Source: Campylobacter showae (GTDB lineage Bacteria > Campylobacterota > Campylobacteria > Campylobacterales > Campylobacteraceae). Taken from it: a DNA stretch of 64,000 nucleotides. Below the pieces are notes generated by a model. That model was not told the DNA's origin and ran no database searches. It saw only the letters and a program-made list of their open reading frames with translations. Below, in pieces: positions 9,932 through 17,328 of the stretch. Where the stretch lies: positions 1-64,000 of the forward strand of contig NZ_UWOK01000002.1 in the NCBI RefSeq assembly GCF_900573985.1, in the 5' to 3' direction. Position 1 is the stretch's first letter. Each line of letters begins with the position of its first letter. The position numbers and the translations under genes were made by a program.

Positions 9932-11032
9932 TTATGCGATAATATCCGTCTTGCCAATCTTGCCCACTTTGCGCAGTATTTCCATTATATCCGTCCCTTT
10001 TTCGTGTTCGGCTTTCAGGAAATTTTCAAAGAATTCACGCTTTATATCCTTATAAACATAGGTTTTGCTTTTGCTAGTAGCCTGGATAGGTTTAAATTTA
10101 TTCTCTTCGGGCGTTTCTTTAGGAGCTTGATCGCTTACTGCACTTTCTTTTAGGGCTATATTTTGCAGTATGTCTGCGATATTCTCGCCTTTGTTAAATG
10201 CATCTTTTAAGAAATTTAAAAACTCTTTTTTAGTTGCTTCATCTGCGTAGCTCACCTGTTTTACCATCTCTTGTCCCCAAAAGACCGCAGGCCGTTTCCC
10301 TGATATCTGGTCAAAATTTAACTTACCGTCTTTGAGCGAGATTTTGACCTTTGCATTCTCTCCTAGTATCTTTTCGGCGGCAAATTCGAGCCATTTATCT
10401 TTAAATTTATCTATGTCCATATCGGAGTCGAGCAAGTCGGTGATCTCTCTCAGCATAACAAATCCCGGCATAAATCCAGTTCCTACGCCGCCTAAATCCG
10501 TGCGAACATCGTCAACGTTTAAGTTTTTATATCCGGCTAGTCCTTCGTTCGCCGCTAAAGCTTTAGTACTGTCTATAAATTTTTTTAGCTCGGTAGCTTT
10601 TTCTTTGTCGATACTCGGATCAAGTCCGTTTATTTTACCCCAGACGCTGATTTTATCGTCCTTGGTGTAGCCGCTTAGCGAAAATATCCTCCTTATAGCT
10701 ACTGGCTCGTTCGGATTTAGACCAAGCTCTTTACGCCAGCTATCTTCAAACTTTTCAAACCCCATTTTTATTCCCAGCCATTTGCTTAAGTTTTTACCCG
10801 TTAGCTTCCCTGGATCGACATTTTCCGCCCAAATTTTGAGCTGATCTCGGTCTAGTTTTTCTGGATCAAGAGCGTCATAATCAATATGTCCTGTTAAATT
10901 CGGCTGTGCAATCGCCAAATTAGAAGCTTGATTTGCCGCCTCTTTTTCCTCATGCGTCTTTAAATTTTGCCCATGAGAGCTACTAAAATCATAATTTACG
11001 TTTGCGCCAAATCCGTTTACACCGCTTATCAT
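9932..11032 (-). CDS. putative flagellum-coregulated secreted protein, module-B type
   Basis: 366 residues, no Sec signal peptide. The N-terminus MISGVNGFGANVNYDFSS is short and polar-hydrophobic like other members. The mid region has DKISVWGKINGLDPSIDKE followed by ELKKFIDS, a module shared with the two genes upstream. The C-terminus has FKPIQATSKSKTYVYKDIKR followed by EFFENFLKAEHEKGTDI, nearly identical to the end of the 12255-13079 protein. A weaker copy (TKKEFLNFLKDAFNKGENIA) precedes it, so the end module is duplicated within the protein. It is the last gene of a three-gene operon with a sigma-28-type promoter. The regulation and lack of a signal peptide suggest export through the flagellum; that is inference. 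Confidence 0.7.
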   Translation of the reverse strand: MISGVNGFGANVNYDFSSSHGQNLKTHEEKEAANQASNLAIAQPNLTGHIDYDALDPEKLDRDQLKIWAENVDPGKLTGKNLSKWLGIKMGFEKFEDSWRKELGLNPNEPVAIRRIFSLSGYTKDDKISVWGKINGLDPSIDKEKATELKKFIDSTKALAANEGLAGYKNLNVDDVRTDLGGVGTGFMPGFVMLREITDLLDSDMDIDKFKDKWLEFAAEKILGENAKVKISLKDGKLNFDQISGKRPAVFWGQEMVKQVSYADEATKKEFLNFLKDAFNKGENIADILQNIALKESAVSDQAPKETPEENKFKPIQATSKSKTYVYKDIKREFFENFLKAEHEKGTDIMEILRKVGKIGKTDIIA

Positions 11033-11042
11033 ATTAATCCTT

Positions 11043-12245
11043 TTAAGCCTTTATATCCACACCCTTAGCGTTAAATTTCATCATCGCCTCAAGTTCTTCT
11101 AAATTTTTTCTAGCATTTTGCTCTAGCTCTTTGTCGTATTTTCTATTTTTACCCAGCATCTTTTGCGTTCGCTTTTCTTGCTCGATTAGCTTTTCTAGGC
11201 GTTTTTGAGCCTCTTTCATATCCTCTTGCATTATTTCAAAGAGGCTTTTTGATTCTTTGCCGTCGGAAGTTATGTTAGAGTTGCCGCTCAAGGCAGTGCT
11301 ACCGGGTAAAAGCGACTCTTGCATTTTTTGAAACGTTAGTACATATTCTCGGTAATCCTTGCTAAGCCCGTCAAGCTCGCTTCCTTTGATGCCGTAGATG
11401 TTGCGCGAATCAATAAAGGCGTCCAGCTTTTGTCTGTATTCTTTGCCGCTTATGCTTTTGTCATAACCTTGCATTTTGCCCCAAACCGTAGTTTCGCCCT
11501 CTCGTACGTCTAAATTTGAGTTTATTACGGCTGCTATCAAGCCTCCTTTGGTTATACTACCGTCAGGGTTGGTGTATCTTTCGCCGTGAGGATTTACAAA
11601 CACGCTCACGTTTTCGCTCTCTTTGCCGCCGTTATTATTATCAAAGATATTGGTTGACGGCTTATATTGCGGCGTTGTTGTTAACGCATGATATGAGCTA
11701 TTAAAAAATAGCGTTTCCATATTGGTTTTTCCAGACTTATCGTTAAAGGCGCTACGTGCCGACGCATAGTCGTAGATGTTTTTATTTACTTTAGTTACTT
11801 TTAGACTTGATTTCTCGTACTCGTATCCTTGAGGAAATTTAGCGAGGTCTTCTTTAGTAAAGCTCTCTTTTGAGTTTAGTAGCTCGTCGCCCGCTACTTG
11901 GGAGAGAATTTTATATGCATTACCAACGGTTTTTGCTATGTCGATTTTTGAAAACATTTTATTAAATACAATAGCCTTATCATTTACGTTCACAAGCGAT
12001 TTTAAGGTATCTGAGTGGATTTTGTAGTACTTTGGGATACCTGCGGCTTCGTTAAATTCGGACGTAAAATATCCGTCCTCATCGACTTTATAGCCTAAAA
12101 CTTCGTTAAATTTGTGCTCGACCGTATCCGGCTGCGAGATTTCATTTTGTTTCAAAATCTCAGTTTTTGAGCCATGCTTAACATTTACGTTTAGGGAAAA
12201 ACTTTGTCTAGAAAAAGCGGAATAGTTGTTAAGAGCGTTTATCAT
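11043..12245 (-). CDS. putative flagellum-coregulated secreted protein, modules A and B
   Basis: 400 residues. The front half has the family-A signature in a divergent form: LGYKVDEDGYFTSEFNEAAG, then IPKYYKIHSDTLKSLV, IDIAKTVGNAYKILSQVAGD and DLAKFPQGY. The second half has ETTVWGKMQGYDKSISGKE plus KLDAFIDSR, the WGK module of the neighbours, then a charged coiled-coil-like tail (ERLEKLIEQEKRTQK style). It therefore links the A-type and B-type families. Spacing is 10 bases from the flanking genes, so it is translationally close to both. Function is unknown. Confidence 0.7.
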   Translation of the reverse strand: MINALNNYSAFSRQSFSLNVNVKHGSKTEILKQNEISQPDTVEHKFNEVLGYKVDEDGYFTSEFNEAAGIPKYYKIHSDTLKSLVNVNDKAIVFNKMFSKIDIAKTVGNAYKILSQVAGDELLNSKESFTKEDLAKFPQGYEYEKSSLKVTKVNKNIYDYASARSAFNDKSGKTNMETLFFNSSYHALTTTPQYKPSTNIFDNNNGGKESENVSVFVNPHGERYTNPDGSITKGGLIAAVINSNLDVREGETTVWGKMQGYDKSISGKEYRQKLDAFIDSRNIYGIKGSELDGLSKDYREYVLTFQKMQESLLPGSTALSGNSNITSDGKESKSLFEIMQEDMKEAQKRLEKLIEQEKRTQKMLGKNRKYDKELEQNARKNLEELEAMMKFNAKGVDIKA

Positions 12246-12254
12246 ATTAATCCT

Positions 12255-13079
12255 TTATGCTTTTACGTCAAATTTGCCTAGTTTTGCTAGTTGATTTAAA
12301 ATCTCCGTTATATCCGTCCCCTTTTCTCGCTCGGCTTTTAGGAAATTTTCAAAGAATTCTCGCCTGATATCCTTATTCTCGTAGGTTTTGCTTTTACTAG
12401 TGGCTTGGATGGGTTTAAATTTGGCTTCTCTATTTTGCTTGGCTAAATTTGCGTTATATTCTTCGAGTTCTTTGCGCATTTGCTCGTTCATCTCTTTGCG
12501 AGCTTTCATAGTCTTTTCGACATCTTCCGCATAGAGTTTTTTAAAATCTTCTATACTAATGTCGGCTCTATGCATTAAACTATCTCCAAAGTCGCTCATG
12601 GCGGCTCCTTCTGGCAAAGAGTCTCTAAATGCGTTTAGTTCCTCTTGCTCCTGCTTGGTTCCAAATCCTAAAATTTTACCCCAAATCGTCGGTTTGCTGT
12701 CTCTGGAGTTACTCATCAGCATCCACATATAGGTTTGCAGATTGGCGTCGATGATGTCTTCTTTGCTCTCAGGCTCTTTTTGTCCTATACCGCGCAGCTC
12801 TTCGGCCGTATATTTTTTGGATAATATGCCGTCTATCTTATCAATCGTCTTTGTTATCCAGTTTTCGTCGCTTTTGTCTATCTCGATAGCATCTTTTACG
12901 ATTTCTATGATAGTTTTACTTCTGTATTCTTGCAGTTCTTTTTGGATTTCTTCTTTGCTTTTTGAAGCTTGCATTTGCTCGTTCGCCAAATTCGTTTTAG
13001 CGGTTTTATCTGCAGGAGTTAAATTTGACTTGAAATTTGCCGTAGAAATATTTAAATTTGAGCCGCTTATCATTTTCAA
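12255..13079 (-). CDS. putative flagellum-coregulated secreted protein, module-B type
   Basis: 274 residues, first gene of the operon. The N-terminus MISGSNLNISTANFKSNL (second Met) matches the start style of the 9932-11032 protein (MISGVNG...). The middle has SKPTIWGKILGFGTKQEQEE; a charged helical stretch follows (KTMKARKEMNEQMRKELEEY). The end KFKPIQATSKSKTYENKDI, then REFFENFLKAEREKGTDI, is nearly the same as in the 9932 protein. A sigma-28-type promoter lies 13 bases before the start. Role unknown; secreted effector or flagellar accessory protein is the best guess. Confidence 0.7.
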   Translation of the reverse strand: MKMISGSNLNISTANFKSNLTPADKTAKTNLANEQMQASKSKEEIQKELQEYRSKTIIEIVKDAIEIDKSDENWITKTIDKIDGILSKKYTAEELRGIGQKEPESKEDIIDANLQTYMWMLMSNSRDSKPTIWGKILGFGTKQEQEELNAFRDSLPEGAAMSDFGDSLMHRADISIEDFKKLYAEDVEKTMKARKEMNEQMRKELEEYNANLAKQNREAKFKPIQATSKSKTYENKDIRREFFENFLKAEREKGTDITEILNQLAKLGKFDVKA

Positions 13080-13091
13080 TCCTTTAAGACT

Positions 13092-13118
13092 ATATCGGAT
13101 AAAAAGGACTTTTCTTTA
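13092..13118 (-). promoter_or_regulatory. sigma-28 (FliA) promoter of the 13079-9932 operon
   Basis: On the minus strand TAAA (13115-13118), 16 bases, then CCGATAT (13092-13098). The flagellar sigma-28 consensus TAAA-N16-CCGATAA has the same elements and the same spacing. Confidence 0.75.
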
Positions 13119-13158
13119 GCATAAACCAAGAAGCCAATTGTACTAATAAAATATCAGG

Positions 13159-14226
13159 CTAGATATTCGTTTTTCCTTTAGGGCGGACGGTTTCTTTTTG
13201 AAACGCCTCCAGCCTTAGTGCCAGTTTATCCACTATGCTATCGGGCGTTTCGTTCTTATGTAGACTCACAAGCCCGTCCCCTAGAACTTTCTTTAAAAAT
13301 TCCTTTATGATTTTGGTATTTTTTAGAAAATCGGATATGGTTATGGGCATATCGTCAAAGCTTTGGCTTCTCATATCTTGCGCATATGTTTGGACTTGAT
13401 CCGTCAGCCTAGTTTCCCCGCTATCGCTCGCTATGGGCGGGAAGCCTTTTAGAAACTGCATAAATACGCCCTCTCTGGCGTATCCGCCCTCTTTTTCGTA
13501 GACCGACGTATCGGGGTTAAAGCTAAAGCCGTCTTTTTCCTGCAAATTTGACGAGCCTAGAGTAGAAAAATTTAAAAGATATACGCTAAGGCTAACTCCG
13601 TATTTTTTAATATCGCTTGAGAGTTCGCCGGCGTTTTGTAGCTGAGTTTGAGTACTATAGACGTTTGATACGGCAAATAGGCTAACGTCTTTTAAAAAAT
13701 TACTCTTGCCAAACGGTTTTTGATTGATATTTACGCTAAAGCCCTTGGGTAGCTCTTCTAAGTCGCTTTGGCTATACGTTTCTTTGCCTTCAGGGGCGAC
13801 TGTGTTAAACAGCTTGTAGTATTGTTTCACCGTGTCGGCTACGTCGATATTTTCAAAGGGCTTTTGATCCGGCGAGGGCGTAAACAAATAAGCCTTATTG
13901 TTAAACCTGACTATCTCGTCGATAGAGCTTTTATGGATTTTGAAATTTTCGGGAAGCCCGGCTGCTTTGTTGAAGTCGCTACCCATATAGCCAGAATTAT
14001 CCACCGAGTATCCGTAAGCCAAATTTGAGCCGAATTTTAACGAGTTTAAATTATGATCTTGCGTGGCGCTTGACGTCAGATCGTATGTTTTAAATGCGGC
14101 GGTCTCAGTTGTGCCGCTGCTCTGAATAAGATTTGCGAAGCTAACGTCCTGCATTTTGGCTTGCTTCTTTTCTTGAGCTTTGGATAGTATCGACGAATAA
14201 TTTATCTTAGCGGCGGAGACGTTCAC
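13159..14226 (-). CDS. putative flagellum-coregulated secreted protein, module-A type
   Basis: 355 residues, GTG start after AAGGATAAG. It carries the family-A blocks in order: LAYGYSVDNSGYMGSDFNKA (about 92-111), LPENFKIHKSSIDEIVRFN, ENIDVADTVKQYYKLFNTV, DLEELPKGFSV, then GFSFNPDTSVYEKEGGYARE and FMQFLKGFPPIASDSGETR. Closest relatives are the genes at 14571 and 20073. There is no signal peptide and no membrane segment. A sigma-54 promoter lies about 40 bases upstream, which puts it in the hook/rod-stage flagellar class. Enzymatic residues are not recognisable. Confidence 0.72.
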   Translation of the reverse strand: MNVSAAKINYSSILSKAQEKKQAKMQDVSFANLIQSSGTTETAAFKTYDLTSSATQDHNLNSLKFGSNLAYGYSVDNSGYMGSDFNKAAGLPENFKIHKSSIDEIVRFNNKAYLFTPSPDQKPFENIDVADTVKQYYKLFNTVAPEGKETYSQSDLEELPKGFSVNINQKPFGKSNFLKDVSLFAVSNVYSTQTQLQNAGELSSDIKKYGVSLSVYLLNFSTLGSSNLQEKDGFSFNPDTSVYEKEGGYAREGVFMQFLKGFPPIASDSGETRLTDQVQTYAQDMRSQSFDDMPITISDFLKNTKIIKEFLKKVLGDGLVSLHKNETPDSIVDKLALRLEAFQKETVRPKGKTNI

Positions 14227-14570
14227 GACTTATCCTTATTAAAAATAAATTTAAAGAAGGATAAGCAAAATTTATTCCTTTATAATCCGTAGTTTTCTCT
14301 CAAATGCCCCTATTATATCAAGGCTTGATGCTAGAGAGTACATTATTATGTTTGATTTAGCACAAATTATTTTGCCTCATTCCAAATAACAAGATTGTCG
14401 TTTATGCTGAGACTTGGACAAGTATTATATATTTGCGCCACAAGGACCCAAAAGAGACAAAATTATAATACTTCTAGGCTCTATCTGCTTTAATTTATAA
14501 ATATTGGATCTGAGGCAAAGTATAACTTCTAACAACACAGAAGCTATTATCATTTGAAGCGTTTCTTATA
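14227..14570. other. intergenic, promoter of the 13159-14226 gene
   Basis: Apart from the sigma-54 promoter at 14265-14278 and its inverted repeat with the ribosome-binding site, I see no gene and no strong hairpin here. Confidence 0.4.
14265..14278 (-). promoter_or_regulatory. sigma-54 promoter, GG-N10-GC
   Basis: Minus strand GGAATAAATTTTGC: GG (14277-14278), ten bases, GC (14265-14266), then TTATCC. This is the -24/-12 form used by Campylobacter RpoN promoters of flagellar rod, hook and flaB-class genes. It lies 39 bases before the gene start. Confidence 0.75.
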
Positions 14571-15758
14571 TTATAGCGTATTTTTAATTTTAGTTTCCCT
14601 ATAAATTTGAGTAAATCTATTAAATAAATCACTTGAAGTTTTTGATATTTTTTTATCATCTAGTTCCATGACTTTATATTTTAAATGTTCTTTTATTGTT
14701 CTTTTTAGTGCCTCTTCGCTTTGCATAATTTTTTCTACTTTTTCTAGTTCTTCTCTAAAATTCCTAAATTCGGCCGTTTGCGCCGCTATAGATATATTAT
14801 TTGCTAATACACTATCTTTTATTTTTGTTGTTCCTCCTTCAAGTATCATGGGGTTTTCGCTCTTTAAGAAACTCATAAATAAGGCTTCTTTAGTATACCC
14901 GTTACTATTTTGATATACTGACATATCGGGATTAAAACCCCAAGCATTACGTGAGTAATTTGTTCTTAGACTATTTGGACTAAAATCTAGCTGGTGCAAA
15001 TTAAAATCTACGCCAACTTCTTTAAGATCATTTTTGAGTTTACTCGCTTCCTCGAAGTTGTTTCTATAAATATTTGTTACTTTTTCTTCACTTCTATCAT
15101 TTAAAAAATTTATGTTTCTTTTTTCTGTTAGATCGCCTCTTATATTAAATGTTTCCATACCTTTTGAGCTATAGCCTCTTGGTAGGTTTAGCAAATCGCT
15201 ATCTGTAAAATAGTCTTTGTTGAGATTATCCCCCATAACTTGAGAAAATATATTATAATATTGACCTATAGTATTTGCTATATCTATGTCGTCAAATACA
15301 TTGTTGCCAAATAGTTTACCTGTTACATTGGCAAATAAAAAACCGTTTAAATTATTGTCTTTTGTGGCATGTCTAATAAATTCATCTAAACTTTTTTTAT
15401 GAATCTTAAAATTTGAAGGAAGGCCGGCTGCCTTATTAAAGTCTGCCCCCATAAAACCCTCGCTATCCATGCTATAACCATAAACATTGGATTGAAATTT
15501 AACCTTTGTTATTGAATCTGCTAGACTATTTCTCGGAGCTACCGCGGATTCTGAAGATATACGAGTGTTTGCTTGTAGGCTCTTTTCTGCCTGTGTCGCC
15601 AATCCTAAGCTTGCTACGGACTGAGCCAAAATTTGAGCCCCAAAGCTCGTCCCGCCAGCTTCTTTTTTTGCTCGCTGCTCTTTTGCTTGAGAAACTATAG
15701 AGCCGTATTGTTGAAAGGATTTTTGAATAGAAGAATTCATTGCTTGCTCCTTGAGCAT
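14571..15758 (-). CDS. putative flagellum-coregulated secreted protein, module-A type
   Basis: 395 residues; the likely start is the second Met (MNSSIQKSFQQYGSIVSQAK) at 15740, directly after AAGGAGCAAGCA. The N-terminal segment KEAGGTSFGAQILAQS is almost identical in the 20073-21200 protein and may be an export signal or chaperone site. Blocks follow: VYGYSMDSEGFMGADFNKA, LPSNFKIHKKSLDEFIRH, FDDIDIANTIGQYYNIFSQV, DLLNLPRGYS, WGFNPDMSVYQNSNGYTKEA and LFMSFLKSENPMILEGGTT. The tail is charged and helical. A sigma-54 promoter precedes it. Function unknown. Confidence 0.72.
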   Translation of the reverse strand: MLKEQAMNSSIQKSFQQYGSIVSQAKEQRAKKEAGGTSFGAQILAQSVASLGLATQAEKSLQANTRISSESAVAPRNSLADSITKVKFQSNVYGYSMDSEGFMGADFNKAAGLPSNFKIHKKSLDEFIRHATKDNNLNGFLFANVTGKLFGNNVFDDIDIANTIGQYYNIFSQVMGDNLNKDYFTDSDLLNLPRGYSSKGMETFNIRGDLTEKRNINFLNDRSEEKVTNIYRNNFEEASKLKNDLKEVGVDFNLHQLDFSPNSLRTNYSRNAWGFNPDMSVYQNSNGYTKEALFMSFLKSENPMILEGGTTKIKDSVLANNISIAAQTAEFRNFREELEKVEKIMQSEEALKRTIKEHLKYKVMELDDKKISKTSSDLFNRFTQIYRETKIKNTL

Positions 15759-15779
15759 AGTTTATGTCTTAAGAAGTAA

Positions 15780-15793
15780 GCAATTTTTATTCC
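15780..15793 (-). promoter_or_regulatory. sigma-54 promoter, GG-N10-GC
   Basis: Minus strand GGAATAAAAATTGCTT with GG at 15792-15793 and GC at 15780-15781, ten bases apart, same consensus as at 14265 and 21235. It lies 40 bases before the start at 15740. Confidence 0.75.
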
Positions 15794-15798
15794 ATATA

Positions 15799-16038
15799 TT
15801 AATATACTTTTGACTTAAAGTCAGACATTATTCTATTGTATTCTGGGCCCATATATGCTATGTACGACCTATCAGGAAAATAAATTTGTAAATAATGTTG
15901 CCTTTGTCCATTCCCAATTCTGAAATGACCAACCAACAAAGTATTTGGATCTAATGTTCCCCCATAAGATTTATATAGATTTTTAGGAATAGCGTCTGCA
16001 CTATCATTATAATATTTAATTATTAAAATACTATATTG
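15799..16038 (-). pseudogene. 3' fragment of an unrecognised gene
   Basis: An open frame with no start codon reads about 79 codons, including LYKSYGGTLDPNTLLVGHF and QRQHYLQIYFPDRSYIAYMG, ending SDFKSKVY. Composition is coding-like. It is cut at the 5' end by a stop at 16039-16041 and no continuation is seen upstream. It looks like the tail of a gene truncated by a rearrangement inside the element. Family unknown. Confidence 0.4.
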
Positions 16039-16208
16039 TTACCAACTGCCTTGAATGCGCCAACAAGTTAAGAATATACGTTTTTAAAATTAGCATCAAG
16101 GCAATTTATTAATGTGGTAATGATTTTTTGATCTTGGCAAGAAATAGTAATCAAAACGCATTTAAGCGTTTGTCTATCTATATATACTTTACTTCAATAC
16201 ATAAATAA

Positions 16209-16234
16209 GCGGATAAATCAAACGATTTATCCGC
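16209..16234. terminator. perfect 11-bp stem-loop
   Basis: GCGGATAAATC, loop AAAC, GATTTATCCGC. On the minus strand it is followed by TTATTTATG, so it may end transcription from the toxin-antitoxin pair at 17028-16503; on the plus strand A residues follow. The rest of 16039-16502 shows no gene. Confidence 0.45.
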
Positions 16235-16502
16235 AAAAAGTATCCATAATATTAAATCGTATCATATGCTTCAAGCTCCAATGAACTAGATAAAACAAAA
16301 TGAGTAATTCCTCATCATTATATAAAATAACTTTTATTAATAATTCTACTTTTTTTCAAGCAGCACAATCTTTATTATTTTTAGCAACTTTAAAATGTGC
16401 GCTATACGTTAATTTTTTTAAAAAGCTCACTTTCTAAACTATTTTAGGAGAACAGCGTCAAATAAAGATTATACTATGCAAGCCAGGTCTAAATTGTAGA
16501 CC

Positions 16503-16787
16503 TTAAAATTTTGGTAGATTATGCTTGTAGATTGATAGGATCTTTATGGTGTCGTCTTCGATTATAAAAGGAATAACGTATCCTTTGAAAATTAGATCCC
16601 TTATATTGTCTTTGTGAAAATATTGTTTTTTTCTAAATCGGTAAGCAAAAGTAGATAAGCTTTCGATTTTTTCAAATAAGCCATCAAGAAAATCATTTGC
16701 TACTTTATTGCTCTTGCTTCTATCTGTATAAAAATCTAAAATACTTTTAATTTCTTCCTTAAATTGTTCGCTTAAGATAATTTCCAC
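16503..16787 (-). CDS. ParE/RelE-superfamily toxin
   Basis: 94 residues, the usual toxin size. The sequence follows the ParE/RelE pattern: SEQFKEEIKSILDFYTDRS, then ANDFLDGLFEKIESLSTF, then YRFRKKQYFHKDNIRDLIFK and a final strand VIPFIIEDDTIKILSIYKHN. RelE members inhibit translation by cutting mRNA and ParE members poison gyrase; the sequence alone does not decide which. The antitoxin gene stops just before its start, giving a type II operon. It would help keep the mobile element. Confidence 0.8.
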   Translation of the reverse strand: MEIILSEQFKEEIKSILDFYTDRSKSNKVANDFLDGLFEKIESLSTFAYRFRKKQYFHKDNIRDLIFKGYVIPFIIEDDTIKILSIYKHNLPKF

Positions 16788-16788
16788 T

Positions 16789-17028
16789 CTAAGCGCCTTT
16801 GTTGTTTAGGTAAGATCTCATCTCGGTTTTAAATTCGTCAAAGGCTTGGTATTTTAGCTCGCCGCGTTTGTCGGCCTCTACTAGTTTCTTTAAATCCTGC
16901 TGATCGGCTTGGCTTAGATAATCTTCATTGTCGTAAGTAATGGTTGTTTCAGGATCTAGCGCAATAATAGCCCTAATAGCTTCTACAATGCTATGGTTTG
17001 CGGTTTGGATATTTATTGAAGTTATCAT
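16789..17028 (-). CDS. antitoxin of the ParE/RelE-type pair
   Basis: 79 residues from the ATG at 17028 (MITSINIQTANHSIVEAIRA), chosen because AAGGAGCAAG lies directly before it; a longer frame from 17094 lacks such a site. The first part looks like a short DNA-binding/dimerisation region, and the acidic-basic tail (ADQQDLKKLVEADKRGELKY) would wrap the toxin. It stops just before the toxin start, so translation is likely coupled. These antitoxins usually repress their own promoter. Confidence 0.72.
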   Translation of the reverse strand: MITSINIQTANHSIVEAIRAIIALDPETTITYDNEDYLSQADQQDLKKLVEADKRGELKYQAFDEFKTEMRSYLNNKGA

Positions 17029-17160
17029 TTCTTGCTCCTTGTGTTTATCGTTAGTATATCGCACCCTTTTTAACGGCTGACGTTTTCTCTCCAATGGTCG
17101 ATCTCTAAATTTATACTTATACCTTTTGTGTGTTTAGACTCAGCTTAATGTCCTTTATAT

Positions 17161-17307
17161 GTTTTTTCAGAAAATCCGCCTACTCGTCGGGTGGCGGCGT
17201 ATCTACCGGGTAATGAGATGGAGCTTTTAACCAAAGAGGGCAAAGAAAAAGGCGTCAGCAAAAATCAAGTGCTTATAAATTTGGTAGCCAAACGTATAAA
17301 CAAATAG
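17161..17307 (+). pseudogene. ribbon-helix-helix fragment
   Basis: An open frame without a clear start reads PPTRRVAAYLPGNEMELLTK followed by EGKEKGVSKNQVLINLVAKR and INK. The strand-helix-helix pattern with GVSKNQVLI resembles CopG/Arc-type repressors. It is either a remnant or a very short gene using a GTG. Only 21 bases separate its stop from the converging 17329 gene. Confidence 0.4.
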
Positions 17308-17328
17308 GCTGGCTATCTGGCCCTATTC

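Noticed and set aside
9816..10670. Plus-strand frames of 79-112 codons opposite the 9932-11032 gene
   Set aside because: Serine- and phenylalanine-rich shadows of a convincing minus-strand gene with homologs in the same element.
16047..16133. Long-range inverted repeat TGCCTTGA/TCAAGGCA as a terminator
   Set aside because: Loop of about 60 bases and no T run; likely chance.
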